NCBI GenBank assembly: GCA_017528345.1
Contig: JAFXOX010000036.1
Location: 1 to 49,308 of the forward strand
Direction of reading: 5' to 3'
Source of the DNA: Desulfovibrio sp.
GTDB taxonomy: Bacteria > Desulfobacterota > Desulfovibrionia > Desulfovibrionales > Desulfovibrionaceae
DNA: 49,308 nt
Part shown: in pieces, positions 24,161 through 33,348 of the stretch
Layout: each line of letters begins with the position of its first letter
How positions within the stretch are numbered: position 1 is the first letter of the stretch
Made by a program: the position numbers and the translations under genes
The notes under the pieces: generated by a model
Databases searched by the model: none
The model's input: the letters and a program-made list of their open reading frames with translations, nothing else
What the model was told of the DNA's origin: nothing

Positions 24161-25318
24161 CTATGAGGCGCACTGCGTGTAGAATGTGCGCAGAGACGTG
24201 AGCTCGTCCAGTTGTGGCTCAACGCCCAGACCTGGTGCAGAGCTTAACTGGAAGTGTCCGTCTTTCAGCTCAGGATACGGATGGGCGAGCATGGTCCGCA
24301 AAGGATTAGGATTGTTATCCACTTCAAGGCTGCCATCTCCACCTACTGCTGCAAGCAGATGCGCTGATGCCATCAGTCCAATGCCGCCACCGAGATAATG
24401 GGGGCAATAGCGTATGCCATGGGCAAGAATATCCCGGGCAATGGGCAATGTGCGGGAGATCCCGCCCCATTTGCAGATATCCGGTTGGATCACGCCAAGC
24501 CAGGCATGAGCCAGAGCTTCTCTGTAGACTTCATCACTGCGGAAGTTTTCTCCTGCTGCGAGGGGAACAGGGCAATGGGAGGCGAGAATCTTCCACTGCG
24601 AAAAGTGAGTGTCGCAGGGCAGGGGCTCTTCCAGCCACATGATGGCATAGTCGCGCAGGCGGGCAACAGATTCCAGGGCAGTCGGCAGATCCCAGGCCTG
24701 ATTCACATCAATGGCGAAGGTTTCTCCGGGACGGAGGCTGGCCGAGACTTCCTCGATATTGCGCATGTCACGAACAGCGTCGAAGCCGATTTTGAACTTG
24801 AATGACGTGTAGCCTTCACGGCGGCAGCGTTCAACGGTGGCCAGGGTATCAACAGGATTGATGCCACTGGCATAGGCTGGTACGCCCTGGCAGTTCTTGG
24901 CGCCAAGCACCTCATACAGCGGTTTGTTCTCACGGCGGGACAAGAGATCCCACATGGCCACATCCAAGCCGGCAATGCACTGTGCGATGGGGCCTGGCTC
25001 ATCGGTTTGCAGACGCAAAACGTGGCTTTTGGCTGTCAGAAGGGCAAAAACCTCTTCCGGACTGGCAAATGTCTTCCCGATCAGTAAGGGGAGGAAGACC
25101 GTTTCAAGCAATCTTCCGCGGTGTTCAGCGCCGCACGCAGGAAAGTTGCACCAGACTTCACCCCATCCGTGTGCGCCGTCGGCATCTTCCAAACGGACAA
25201 GAACGGCCGGCCGGTCATGCATGATGCCAAAGGAGGTGCGTACAGGCGTGGTAATGGGTGCGCGAAAAACAAAGACTTCAGCTTTTTTGAGCGTTGTGGG
25301 GGCAAAGGTATGATTCAT
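24161..25318 (-). CDS. mandelate racemase/muconate lactonizing enzyme family (enolase superfamily) protein
   Basis: 385 residues from ATG 25318, which has AAGGAT about 10 nt upstream; further upstream Met codons lack that. The capping domain (1-125) and a TIM barrel are both present. Catalytic elements in order are: FKFKIGF (KxK-type base region), AIDVNQAW (metal Asp), LEEPLPC (metal Glu), AAGENF (third acidic ligand), QPDICKWGG, and HYLGGGIG, whose His is placed like the second base of the mandelate racemase/sugar-acid dehydratase group. Such enzymes abstract an alpha-proton from a carboxylate, commonly to dehydrate an aldonate or aldarate. The substrate is not deducible. It is the last gene of an uptake operon with a TRAP transporter, fitting catabolism of an imported organic acid. 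Confidence 0.85.
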   Translation of the reverse strand: MNHTFAPTTLKKAEVFVFRAPITTPVRTSFGIMHDRPAVLVRLEDADGAHGWGEVWCNFPACGAEHRGRLLETVFLPLLIGKTFASPEEVFALLTAKSHVLRLQTDEPGPIAQCIAGLDVAMWDLLSRRENKPLYEVLGAKNCQGVPAYASGINPVDTLATVERCRREGYTSFKFKIGFDAVRDMRNIEEVSASLRPGETFAIDVNQAWDLPTALESVARLRDYAIMWLEEPLPCDTHFSQWKILASHCPVPLAAGENFRSDEVYREALAHAWLGVIQPDICKWGGISRTLPIARDILAHGIRYCPHYLGGGIGLMASAHLLAAVGGDGSLEVDNNPNPLRTMLAHPYPELKDGHFQLSSAPGLGVEPQLDELTSLRTFYTQCAS

Positions 25319-25331
25319 ATCGTCATGATCC

Positions 25332-26288
25332 TTATTGTATGGGAGTGCCATGCCATAAGCGAGCACAACCTATAGCTCGTTCAGCATCACCGCAGTAAAA
25401 AAGATAGCAGTTTTCTCCATCCTGGAAGACATAGGGATCACGCAAGGCGTTTTCGTGGTCAAGGGTACAGCCAAAGCGTGAGGGAACAATAGGCAAATCA
25501 CTCCCTTCCCAGGGCATTTCTGGCCTGAGAATTTCTTCAGGTGGCGAGAGTTCCCAGAGGGCTGGATTGGCCTGCATGCGGAAGGAGCTTGCCAGGATAC
25601 GTTCCGGGGCATCGCCAATACGCGTGTAGAAAACCCAGATCACATCACCTTCTCTGAGCAGCGTCACATGGCGCAGACAATGATCTCTTCCAAGACAGGC
25701 GAGGGGACTTTCGTATGGTGCAAAGTCCAGGGGATTTCCCGTCACAGACACATAGAGGGGCTTTGCTTCTCTTGGCAAGGCGTAGAGCCTGCCTTGCCAC
25801 TCCCAGACCCGAAAGTAGCTATTGCCCAGAGCTTGGGGATTTGCCGTGAAGTGCAGGCCATCACGGGATGTGGCCAAAAAGCTTTTTTGTGGAATGTTTC
25901 GCGCCTTTTCCAGGTAGTCGGGATCGGTCGAAGGCACCATGGGCTCGGTTGGACTGTGAAAATACATGACAATTTCGCCTGTGGCTTTGTCCACATGGAC
26001 ATCCGGCGAGGCGACATGGTCGGGATGCCAGGAAAGATCGCGAACGTTGAGGACGCCACCGGGATAGATATGCCAGGGGCCTTCGAGGGCATTGGCATAG
26101 GCCAGGCGTATGTACTGGCCTTCATGATGGCCGAAGTAGCACAGGTATTTTCCTGGAATGCCAGAGATATGCTCTGGTTTGAGCAGCACAGAAGGACCGT
26201 TGATATTGTCACCGTCATGGCCAAGCATGTCTGCCGTAATCAGAGGATTATTGGTAAATCGTGCTATTTGCCAGGTTTTTGCGGACAT
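25332..26288 (-). CDS. five-bladed beta-propeller, GH43/GH32-like protein
   Basis: 318 residues from ATG 26288 with a strong AAGGAGG. The sequence shows propeller-like repeats with aromatic strand ends: YLCYFGHHEGQYIRLAYA, GPWHIYPGG, HVASPDVHVD, GEIVMYFHSP, VIWVFYTRI, and a late NALRDPYVFQDGENCYLFYCG. The DPYVF and SPDVHVD elements resemble the acidic residues of GH43-type glycosidases, but which are catalytic is unclear. There is no signal peptide, so it should be cytoplasmic and may act on an imported glycoside or sugar acid. It sits between the TRAP permease gene and the enolase-superfamily gene, with gaps of about 10-15 nt, and surely belongs to the operon. Confidence 0.75.
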   Translation of the reverse strand: MSAKTWQIARFTNNPLITADMLGHDGDNINGPSVLLKPEHISGIPGKYLCYFGHHEGQYIRLAYANALEGPWHIYPGGVLNVRDLSWHPDHVASPDVHVDKATGEIVMYFHSPTEPMVPSTDPDYLEKARNIPQKSFLATSRDGLHFTANPQALGNSYFRVWEWQGRLYALPREAKPLYVSVTGNPLDFAPYESPLACLGRDHCLRHVTLLREGDVIWVFYTRIGDAPERILASSFRMQANPALWELSPPEEILRPEMPWEGSDLPIVPSRFGCTLDHENALRDPYVFQDGENCYLFYCGDAERAIGCARLWHGTPIQ

Positions 26289-26298
26289 GGTGTCCTCC

Positions 26299-28173
26299 TT
26301 AGGCAGTGGCTGCTGCACGGGATCGACGCATTTGGCTTGCGCAAAAAGCCAGTCCAAGGGCAAGGGTTACGCCAGTGATCATGAGCAGGGTCGTTGTGCT
26401 GCAGTGACCGCCGTAGAAAATATGGAAGCAGGCAAGCAGTGTTGTGGCAGCTGCCAGAAGGTATTCGATGCCTGTTGTCTTTTGAAAGAGTGCCCCGTAA
26501 CAGATAACGGAGAGACCAATCACGGAAATGAGGATGGTCAGAGGTGAAGTGGCAAACCAGGCCATATTCGCGGTATTGAATGTAAAGAGCGGATTATAGA
26601 TAAGCATGAAGGGCAGGATAAATCCGATCAAGGAGAGCCGAAAGGCGTGCAGGCTTGTGGTGCCGTAGGAGGCCCCTGTGATGCCCGAGGCGGCCAGAGA
26701 TGCCAGACCCACAGGCGGTGTCACAGCAGAGATAATGGAAAAATAGAAGCAGTACATATGCGCTTCAAGAAGACCGACGCCCATAGGGGTCAATGTGGGC
26801 ACAACGACAATGGCGCATAAGGCATAAGCAGCTGCCGGCGGAACGGCGCAGCCGAGAATAAGGGCTATGACCATGGTCACGAGCAGGGCAATGAAAAGGC
26901 GCCCTTCAGCGATCATATTGATGAGGCTTGCAAGCTTGGTTCCCATGCCTGTGGAGATGAGCGTCTGCGCCACAAGACCAATGAGCACAAGGGATATACC
27001 GATCTTGGCGCCTGTGACTGCGCCCTTGCGCAGGCCTGTGAGCACATCGTCAAAACTGGGACGCGTTTCTTTGCTGGCAAAACCGACAACCATCGTCACA
27101 ACACTGGCCCAGAAGGCCGTCATGGCAGGGCTGTAACGCTGCAGCAGCATATAGAAAATGAGGCCGATGGGCAGAATGAAAACCCAGATACGCCGGCCAA
27201 TGAGCGCCCAGTTCACATCCATGGCTACGCGCCGGAAGCCTTTGGCGGCGGCCATGGACTGCACACCGAAGCCGACGGCAAGATAGAAGAGCACGGCAGG
27301 AATAATGGCCGCGATCATGACCACGGAATACGGTTCTCCGATAAAGGTGGCCATCATGAAGGCTGCCGCTCCCATGACGGGGGGCATGAGCTGACCGCCT
27401 GTGGCCGCACAGGCCACAATGCCGCCGGATTCTTCATCCGTATAGCCCGATTGCCGCATATAGGGCAGCACAAAGGGCCCGGTGATGGCCACACTTGCCA
27501 CCGGCGCGCCTGAGACCATGCCAATGAGTGCATTGGACATAACCGCCGTCATGCCGGGACCGCCTGACATGTACCGGCCCAGAATTTTGCCGATTTCCAT
27601 GAACATGGTGTCAACTTTGAAAATGCTCAACAGCGCGCCAAAGACAATGAAGAGGAAAACCTGATCGGAGGAAATGGACAGGAACATGCCGTACATGCCC
27701 GATAGCCCGATACAGAGGAAGGAGATAATGTAATCGAAATCAAAAGGTGTATGGTAGAGAACACCTTCCAAATGATGGCCAAAAAAGAAATAGAGCACGA
27801 AGGTCAGGGCCACGACGAGCAGGGGAAGTCCCCAGCTCAGATAGGTTCCGATCATGGTGATGACGATGAGACAGCATCCTACAATGACGGAAAGTTCTGA
27901 CGGATAGCCTTGGGTTGCTTCGAGTTCTTCAATGTTCAGATAGACGTAGGCACAGCCAATGATGCCAATGAGAATACATAGGTGGCAGATGAGACTGACA
28001 AGTTTATTCTGCGTTTTGAAGATGATGCTCAGGAAGGTCAGAATGAAGATAAAAAGGAGATGGATGGTTTGGTGTTCCCACTGTCCGAAATACAAATGTT
28101 GAGAGGCAATGGCCTGATAGACCACCATCAGGACTGCGGCGAAGGTCAGAATAGCTTTGTAGATGTTCTGCAT
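26299..28173 (-). CDS. TRAP transporter fused permease (4TM/12TM, TAXI type)
   Basis: 624 residues, nearly all hydrophobic, with roughly 16-18 membrane spans. It combines the small (DctQ-like) and large (DctM-like) subunits as usual for TAXI-TRAP systems. Signatures of the large subunit are present: GPGMTAVMSNALIGMVSGAPVASVAITGPF, SGGIVACAATGGQLMPPVMGAAAFMMA and the late AVPPAAAYALCAIVVVPTL. It should import an organic acid using an Na+ or H+ gradient, with the TAXI binding protein encoded just upstream. A strong hairpin lies between the two genes. The C-terminal 110 residues add extra spans of unknown role. Confidence 0.9.
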   Translation of the reverse strand: MQNIYKAILTFAAVLMVVYQAIASQHLYFGQWEHQTIHLLFIFILTFLSIIFKTQNKLVSLICHLCILIGIIGCAYVYLNIEELEATQGYPSELSVIVGCCLIVITMIGTYLSWGLPLLVVALTFVLYFFFGHHLEGVLYHTPFDFDYIISFLCIGLSGMYGMFLSISSDQVFLFIVFGALLSIFKVDTMFMEIGKILGRYMSGGPGMTAVMSNALIGMVSGAPVASVAITGPFVLPYMRQSGYTDEESGGIVACAATGGQLMPPVMGAAAFMMATFIGEPYSVVMIAAIIPAVLFYLAVGFGVQSMAAAKGFRRVAMDVNWALIGRRIWVFILPIGLIFYMLLQRYSPAMTAFWASVVTMVVGFASKETRPSFDDVLTGLRKGAVTGAKIGISLVLIGLVAQTLISTGMGTKLASLINMIAEGRLFIALLVTMVIALILGCAVPPAAAYALCAIVVVPTLTPMGVGLLEAHMYCFYFSIISAVTPPVGLASLAASGITGASYGTTSLHAFRLSLIGFILPFMLIYNPLFTFNTANMAWFATSPLTILISVIGLSVICYGALFQKTTGIEYLLAAATTLLACFHIFYGGHCSTTTLLMITGVTLALGLAFCASQMRRSRAAATA

Positions 28174-28216
28174 AGTGCTCTCCTCAAGCCGTAGGTGCAG
28201 CTGCTGGTATCAAATA

Positions 28217-28250
28217 GCGCCGTGACAGCATGGTTGAGCTGCCACGGCGC
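28217..28250 (-). other. intercistronic hairpin after the TAXI binding-protein gene
   Basis: GCGCCGTG (28217-28224) pairs with CACGGCGC (28243-28250), with an inner CAGC/GCTG pair. No T run follows on the minus strand. It probably stabilises the upstream binding-protein message, giving more of it than permease. Confidence 0.5.
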
Positions 28251-28262
28251 ATGCGAGAGATA

Positions 28263-29264
28263 TTAGAGGAGACCTGCTTCCTTATAGGCACGGAGAGCTC
28301 CGGGGTGCATTTCCTTGGGATCAATACCGAAGACCAGTCCCTTGCGCGTCATGAGCTTGCCAAGGGCATGGTACTGGGCAAAATCGCTGACATGATCAAT
28401 GAAGGCCTTGGTGACCTGATAGGCCAATTCCTCGGGAAATTCCGAATGTACACAGAAGGTCTGGACGTCGGTGAACACCCAGATCGGCTTGTCCATACCG
28501 GCTACCGTGCCGGCAGCCAGCTGGAAGGGAATCATAGGCACATCGACCTTGGCTGTCTTTTCAATGGGTTCCTTCCCCCAGTCGATATGGTACAAGGTGC
28601 GGCCGGAAGCCAGAATTTCCACGGTCTGCGGGCTCGGCTCGAAGAGCGCATTGTCCGGGGAAAGGTAGCCGCCGATGGCGCAGACATCCACCTGATTGTT
28701 CAAAAAGGCCGTGGCTGCGTCCTTGGTACCGACGAGCTGCATCTTGAGACTCTTGGCAAAATCTTCGGGATAGCCATGTTCAAGCAGGGCTTTGGGTTCA
28801 TAGCCCCAGAGAACCTGAGGAAGACGTCCCAAGGCAATCCCCTTGCCACGCAGGGCTTCAATATTGCCGAGCTCCTTCTTTTGCGTCACAAGCCAAATGG
28901 CACCGATATTATAGGTGGCGATGGGACGCATGCTCTCCATCTTTTGCTTGAAGGGCGTTTCACCGCGCTTGGCAAGCCAGTTGATGGCACCACCGGCAAC
29001 ACAGATGGTGTTTTTTCTGGCGTTTTTGTCTTTGTTCAGTTTTGTGATGTTGAAGGCCTGGCCAGGGGTTTCTGTGTGGTTGATGGTGAAAGAGTAGTCG
29101 TTTTTGTTGACAATGGTTTCAAAGGCCGACCCAATGACATAGCTGGCCGTGCCAAAAGGGGTGCTGATGATATCAACACGCGTTTTTTCAGCGGCCTTGG
29201 CTCCTGATGCCAGAATCAACACGCATGCCAGTACACCGAGCAATTTTTTGCCAACGGTAAACAT
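28263..29264 (-). CDS. TAXI family TRAP solute-binding protein
   Basis: 333 residues from ATG 29264 (AAGGAGG 8 nt upstream). The signal peptide is clear: MFTVGKKLLGVLACVLILASGAKA, cleaved before AEKT. The mature protein begins with the strand 'VDIISTPFGTASYVIGSAFETIVNK', the TAXI (TRAP-associated extracytoplasmic immunogenic) pattern, and includes RGKGIALGRLPQ and DVCAIGGYLSP. It should be a periplasmic receptor that hands its ligand to the fused permease encoded next. The ligand is unknown; TAXI members bind glutamate, other dicarboxylates or aromatic acids. Control by the upstream GntR regulator is likely. Confidence 0.88.
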   Translation of the reverse strand: MFTVGKKLLGVLACVLILASGAKAAEKTRVDIISTPFGTASYVIGSAFETIVNKNDYSFTINHTETPGQAFNITKLNKDKNARKNTICVAGGAINWLAKRGETPFKQKMESMRPIATYNIGAIWLVTQKKELGNIEALRGKGIALGRLPQVLWGYEPKALLEHGYPEDFAKSLKMQLVGTKDAATAFLNNQVDVCAIGGYLSPDNALFEPSPQTVEILASGRTLYHIDWGKEPIEKTAKVDVPMIPFQLAAGTVAGMDKPIWVFTDVQTFCVHSEFPEELAYQVTKAFIDHVSDFAQYHALGKLMTRKGLVFGIDPKEMHPGALRAYKEAGLL

Positions 29265-29287
29265 GGAGAGACCTCCTTCAGAGTTGA

Positions 29288-29310
29288 GCATGCGTTGCAA
29301 GCGCATGCTT
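29288..29310. promoter_or_regulatory. inverted repeat between gntR and the TAXI gene
   Basis: AGCATGCG and CGCATGCT form perfect 8-bp arms around TTGCAAG. It touches the gntR stop codon and lies about 25 bp before the TAXI start. It could be an operator or a short RNA hairpin. Confidence 0.4.
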
Positions 29311-30064
29311 AAATGAGCATATCCACTTCCTGATAGATCTGGTCGCCGGGATACGTCAGGTTAGCCACATAAAAGACCTTACTGAACTTGTCTTCAGCAA
29401 TGCGAAGCACATAGGCAACAGGCGCTTGCTGAGGAATGCTGAGGAAATGTGCGGCCTCAGTATCAGCTGCGCCAATGGTCATGACCTGATTGGCCTTGCT
29501 GACTTCGATATTGAGGTCGGCAAGAGCGGCCAGCACGGGCATGGTCAAGAGCTTTTGCGGCGCTCGCGAAAAAATGTCGTAGGCTAAGTAAACATCAAGC
29601 AGGGCAAAAGGCACACCATTATTGGAATGCACCCGCTTCATATAGTGGTACTTGGGATAGCACTTACAGGAACGCCCGCGCAGAGGGGGACAGGAGTCCA
29701 CATCTGCCTCGGCAATAATGGTCACACCGAATTTTTCGACACGCTTGAGGAGGGCTGCCCAGGATGTCAGCAAACGCACCCGCTGCCTGGGATCAGGTTT
29801 GGTGGCCACAAAGGTCCCTTTCCCCTGACAGCTCTCCAAGAGCTTTTCAGCCACAAGTGACTGTACTGCCTGCCGTACGGTTACCCGTGACAGACCAAAG
29901 GTTTGCGCAAGTTCCTCAAGGCTTGGGAGACGAAAGCCCACTGGCCACTCACCGGATTCAATCTGTCGCCGGATATAGCCAGCCGCCTGCAGATAGAGGG
30001 GAACGCCATTTTTTTGGAAAAACTCTGCGCTCAGAGAAGTTGTATCGTTTTTTCGTTCAAACAT
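29309..30064 (-). CDS. GntR family transcriptional regulator (HutC-like)
   Basis: 251 residues. The N-terminal winged helix is typical: GVPLYLQAAGYIRRQIESGEW, RLPSLEELAQTFGLSRVTVRQAVQSLVAEKLLE, QGKGTFVA. The C-terminal 160 residues fit a UTRA/chorismate-lyase-like ligand domain (HutC subfamily), although the Cys-rich segment SCPPLRGRSCKCYPKYHYMKR in its middle is unusual. It is the first gene of the operon gntR-TAXI-TRAP-propeller-enolase on the same strand, so it probably senses the imported compound or a product and represses the operon. The sequence AAAGACTATACCTT just upstream of its start could be part of an operator. Confidence 0.85.
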   Translation of the reverse strand: MFERKNDTTSLSAEFFQKNGVPLYLQAAGYIRRQIESGEWPVGFRLPSLEELAQTFGLSRVTVRQAVQSLVAEKLLESCQGKGTFVATKPDPRQRVRLLTSWAALLKRVEKFGVTIIAEADVDSCPPLRGRSCKCYPKYHYMKRVHSNNGVPFALLDVYLAYDIFSRAPQKLLTMPVLAALADLNIEVSKANQVMTIGAADTEAAHFLSIPQQAPVAYVLRIAEDKFSKVFYVANLTYPGDQIYQEVDMLI

Positions 30065-30357
30065 ATTAAAGACTATACCTTATGTTTTTGTGATGTGTCA
30101 AGTGGATATGCCTTCCGCACAGGGAAAGATCGAGAGGCGGCAGTGGCGCGTTTTGCCGTCTTCTGGCTGAGCTGTGCGGTTGAGGGGCCTGTTCAAATCG
30201 GTCGTTTTCCTGACGAGCTTGCCTGTCCAACGCATCCAGGGTCTTGCGCCTGCCTGTGTTTTTAGGCGAATTTGCAAGAAAAGTGCAAGCAAGACCGTAA
30301 GCTCGGCCTGGCTTGCGCTATCTTGAGTGAGGCGTGCTTGAGGCATTATCGTATATT

Positions 30358-30651
30358 ATGTGTGAATCTGCCAGCAAGCATCGTCATATCTCAGGGAGAC
30401 TTGGCACAGAAAAAGTGTTGGGAGGACTGTTCTGCCACCATGCCTGCGAATGGAGGTTCTGTGTGGCAGAAAATGGAATGTGCAGACAAAGCGTCTTCAG
30501 GGATGGAGAAACGCTTGAGCATGAAGAGAGCAAGGATGTGCAAGAGAGCTATCATGCTTTGCCGGCGCTTTTGGCGCTTGTCACGAAGCTTATGAACGAG
30601 ACAATGCTCACGATTGGAGCAGAGAAAGGATCAGAGAGAAGCCTCATTTGA
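30358..30651 (+). CDS. possible small cysteine-containing protein, doubtful
   Basis: 97 codons from ATG 30358, extendable to a GTG at 30334. The middle holds HHACEWRFCVAENGMCRQS, a spacing of Cys and His that could bind metal, followed by an acidic helix (ETLEHEESKDVQESYHALPALLALVTKLMN). There is no good ribosome-binding site, and its 3' end overlaps the convergent 106-codon gene by 8 nt. Family unknown. It is the only plausible gene in the 579-bp gap after gntR. Confidence 0.3.
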   Translation: MCESASKHRHISGRLGTEKVLGGLFCHHACEWRFCVAENGMCRQSVFRDGETLEHEESKDVQESYHALPALLALVTKLMNETMLTIGAEKGSERSLI

Positions 30652-30964
30652 AGGAATCTCTCCCAAACAAGGGGAAGGACTGCGGCTCGTAGTTGGCAAA
30701 ATATGCCTCCATGCCAGGCACAAGACAGGGATTAACGCATAAGCGATGTTGGCTGTTTTGGGTGAGCACGACAATTTTTACGTTTTCACCTAGTTCTCGC
30801 AGAGCGCTATCCACGGCCAGAAAAAGATCGCTTTCAAAAATCGAGTCGAGCAGACCTTTGTCTTTGAGAAATTGTTCCACAGGAACCCAGTTGCGGTCAA
30901 TTTCATCCCTGTCGGGATAGCTGGAGGAAGGGGTGCTGAGTGTGGGCAGTGTATGGTGGCTCAT
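30644..30964 (-). CDS. unknown protein downstream of dotA/traY
   Basis: 106 residues from ATG 30964 with AAGGAG 7 nt before it. Soluble and mildly acidic, with patterned secondary structure (VPVEQFLKDKGLLDSIFESDLFLAVDSALRELGENVKIVVLTQ). No domain recognised. It starts 40 nt after the DotA/TraY gene and is surely in the same operon, so a role linked to the secretion system is reasonable but unproven. Confidence 0.6.
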   Translation of the reverse strand: MSHHTLPTLSTPSSSYPDRDEIDRNWVPVEQFLKDKGLLDSIFESDLFLAVDSALRELGENVKIVVLTQNSQHRLCVNPCLVPGMEAYFANYEPQSFPLFGRDSFK

Positions 30965-31003
30965 AATGTCTCCTTGTGCGTTGAACGAGGACAATCTCGT
31001 TGA

Positions 31004-33232
31004 TTACGGCGTTTTTTTGTGAAGAGCTGTGGTAAGCGGTGTCTGGGCAAAAGCGCTGCCTGATTGCGATGCGGCGGCAGAGCGTTGGCTGGTCCTGACT
31101 TTGGGAAGATATTTTGGCAGAAAAACGCTGTTTCCTGCCTGAGCCATTGTGCGGGCGTGGTTGTGTGCGTTTTGGAAGGCCGTGAGGGCCATGGCATTTG
31201 CCCCTTCATTGCCAAGACCTGCCATGTGCTGGCCAAGCCAGCGTAAAATGCGATCAGGGATTTTGGTGACCACTTCGAATAGTTTCCAGGTGAGCAGGCT
31301 GATGGCCGCACAGATGATCATAAAGAGAAAAAGGCAGCCTGCGAGGCCAAGGCCTATGGCATCAAGTCCTGCGACGGCATCAATAAAGGGAACGCAGAGG
31401 GCCCCGATGATACTGCCTGTGGCGCGCATGACGAGCATGCAGACAAAGATGGCAAGAACGAGCAGACAGGGCCTTAAGAGCACAGCAAGGAGCAGCATAT
31501 AGCCTGCCCTGGCATGGAGACCGGCAAAGCCTTCTCCTTCAGGCAGTGTATGGCCGATGAGCCAAATGGGTGCGGCAATGACACTTTCAAGGGTGAGCAC
31601 CACCCAGCCGGCGATGGCCGCAAGCCAGATCAGAAAAGGAATGGCAGGCACCAGATACGCCACAAAGGTGGCAAAAACCCAGAGTGGCAGAAGTATGGCC
31701 TTGAGGAAGAAAGAGAGATCGCTGATCAGGGTCATGAGCACGCTTTCTCCGGCTTCGCCGCCACCAGTGAAGAAGTCTGCCACGCGACTTGCGGCATTCT
31801 TGGTGAGAAGTTTTGATCCGCCGATGGCTGCAAGCTTGGCTGTTTCCGCAGCCACAAGGATGCTCTGGCAGGTGGCGCTCACCCAGCGTGCCATGCCGAC
31901 CATGGCCAGAAGCGCATCGGGGCTTTCTCCAAGATGCACGGCAAAGCGTTTGCTCAGCCCCGTAAAGGGCGAGAGATAGCCCACAAGTTTGTCCCAGAGG
32001 CTTTGCGAGGGCGTGTCACCCACATAGGAAGCCTCGTTGATTCTTGGCCAGAACTGTGTGGCAAAAGAGGCCGGTAGCATTTCCGCAAAGCTGCGAAAGC
32101 GCGGCTCCATCCACTGCACCTGCACATCGTCAGCGACCATGCACTCCTGCTCGAGCGTAGCGAGACTCCAGTAGTGTGAGCCCAGAGCAAACCAGCCAAG
32201 ACTCTGCATGTGGGCGAGAAAGGCCGAAAGTCGGGCATTGAGTTCGGCGCTGCGATTGCCCTTGCCGCGTATCAGGGCGGCAAGTTCCAGGGCATACTTG
32301 ACACCCTGAGCCTGTACCCTTGCGCGATCTTCCACGACAGTGCGCATTTCTGAGGCTTGCAGCTGCATGTGGGCAAAGTGGCTGTGCGCCTCGGTTGCCT
32401 CAATACTGCGGATGAGGTTTTTGAGGAGGTCGCGCCTTTCCTGAAGGGAAACAGCTATGCTCACGTCATTGGCATCCTGCCTGGCAAGCACAAAGCCGCC
32501 ATAGGCTTCTGGCTCCTTTTGCACGTAGCCGCGCGCGCATTGCATGCGCCCTGTGGGTACAAAGGTGAGTACGAGATTGCCGGCATCGTCTGTGCCCTCA
32601 TGCAGGGCATCGGCGAAATGATCCTTGGGCGTGTCACAGCCAAGCGTTTCATGGAGATAGGTCAGAAAGGCCATATTCTGCAGAATCTGTATGGCTAATG
32701 TCTTGCCTGCGCTTTTACCGGCTCCGGTATATTCGTCTCCGACATCCAACGTGCCCTTGAAAAAGGCGTAGCTTTGGCCGTTGGTGCTGCTGTTGATGGC
32801 GGCAAGGGTGCTGTTGCGGGCAATCCATGCCGTGGCTGTGCTCTGCATACCATTGGCCAGATTGATGGAGACACCGACCAGGCTGAGGAGCAGAAGTTGC
32901 AGGGCACAGAGGCCATTATGCACCGGCGTGACAGCAGCCATGGCAAAGGCCAGCCTGAGAGGCAGCCAGGGATTGCGGTATTTGCCGCCAAGGGCCGTTC
33001 CCTCTGAGGCCGCACCCGTGGTTGCCACAATCAGCGTCAGAAACATCAGCCAGGCAATGATGGCGGCACAGATGACATTGAGCGTGCCAAGCAGTGCGTA
33101 TATGCCCTGATTTGCGGAACTTTCCGTGAGAGCCCACCAGTTGTCCCCAAAAATCGTTGCGAGCACTTCACGTGAAAGATCACCCGCACCTTCCGTTGAC
33201 GCAAAGAGCGTTTCTATGACGTTCTGTGCCAT
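31004..33232 (-). CDS. traY: DotA/TraY family inner-membrane protein of an IncI/Dot-Icm-type (T4BSS) secretion system
   Basis: 742 residues, close to the length of IncI TraY and shorter than Legionella DotA. Membrane spans occur near residues 43-72 and 100-130, then a large hydrophilic loop (about 140-450), then a cluster of at least five spans (about 500-690). The family region GGKYRNPWLPLRLAFAMAAVTPVHNGLCALQLL after the first span and WVVLTLESVIAAPIWLIGHTLPEGEGFAG plus 'AGYMLLLAVLLRPCLLV' near the end match DotA/TraY. DotA/TraY is a polytopic component needed for conjugation or effector transport, of poorly defined mechanism. Genes before it encode a small TraX-like membrane protein and an exported TraW-like protein, the IncI order. 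The ATPases and the core complex (DotB, DotL, DotG and others) are not in the window. Confidence 0.8.
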   Translation of the reverse strand: MAQNVIETLFASTEGAGDLSREVLATIFGDNWWALTESSANQGIYALLGTLNVICAAIIAWLMFLTLIVATTGAASEGTALGGKYRNPWLPLRLAFAMAAVTPVHNGLCALQLLLLSLVGVSINLANGMQSTATAWIARNSTLAAINSSTNGQSYAFFKGTLDVGDEYTGAGKSAGKTLAIQILQNMAFLTYLHETLGCDTPKDHFADALHEGTDDAGNLVLTFVPTGRMQCARGYVQKEPEAYGGFVLARQDANDVSIAVSLQERRDLLKNLIRSIEATEAHSHFAHMQLQASEMRTVVEDRARVQAQGVKYALELAALIRGKGNRSAELNARLSAFLAHMQSLGWFALGSHYWSLATLEQECMVADDVQVQWMEPRFRSFAEMLPASFATQFWPRINEASYVGDTPSQSLWDKLVGYLSPFTGLSKRFAVHLGESPDALLAMVGMARWVSATCQSILVAAETAKLAAIGGSKLLTKNAASRVADFFTGGGEAGESVLMTLISDLSFFLKAILLPLWVFATFVAYLVPAIPFLIWLAAIAGWVVLTLESVIAAPIWLIGHTLPEGEGFAGLHARAGYMLLLAVLLRPCLLVLAIFVCMLVMRATGSIIGALCVPFIDAVAGLDAIGLGLAGCLFLFMIICAAISLLTWKLFEVVTKIPDRILRWLGQHMAGLGNEGANAMALTAFQNAHNHARTMAQAGNSVFLPKYLPKVRTSQRSAAASQSGSAFAQTPLTTALHKKTP

Positions 33233-33275
33233 ACGTGTTCACCCCGACTGAGGACGGATTTGGCAATCCTTTATA

Positions 33276-33300
33276 TTTTTTATATGTCAAAATTATTACA
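33276..33300 (-). promoter_or_regulatory. AT-rich motif upstream of traY, shared with traW-like gene
   Basis: On the minus strand TGTAATAA, TTTTGACATAT and AAAAA form a block 44-68 bp before the traY start. It matches the block 29-52 bp before the traW-like gene (35147-35170) at about 21 of 24 positions. A shared operator or promoter element is likely. Confidence 0.5.
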
Positions 33301-33348
33301 TAGGAGGCGCTGCCGTCTTTCCCAGGAAAAGACCTGGAAAATCGATGC

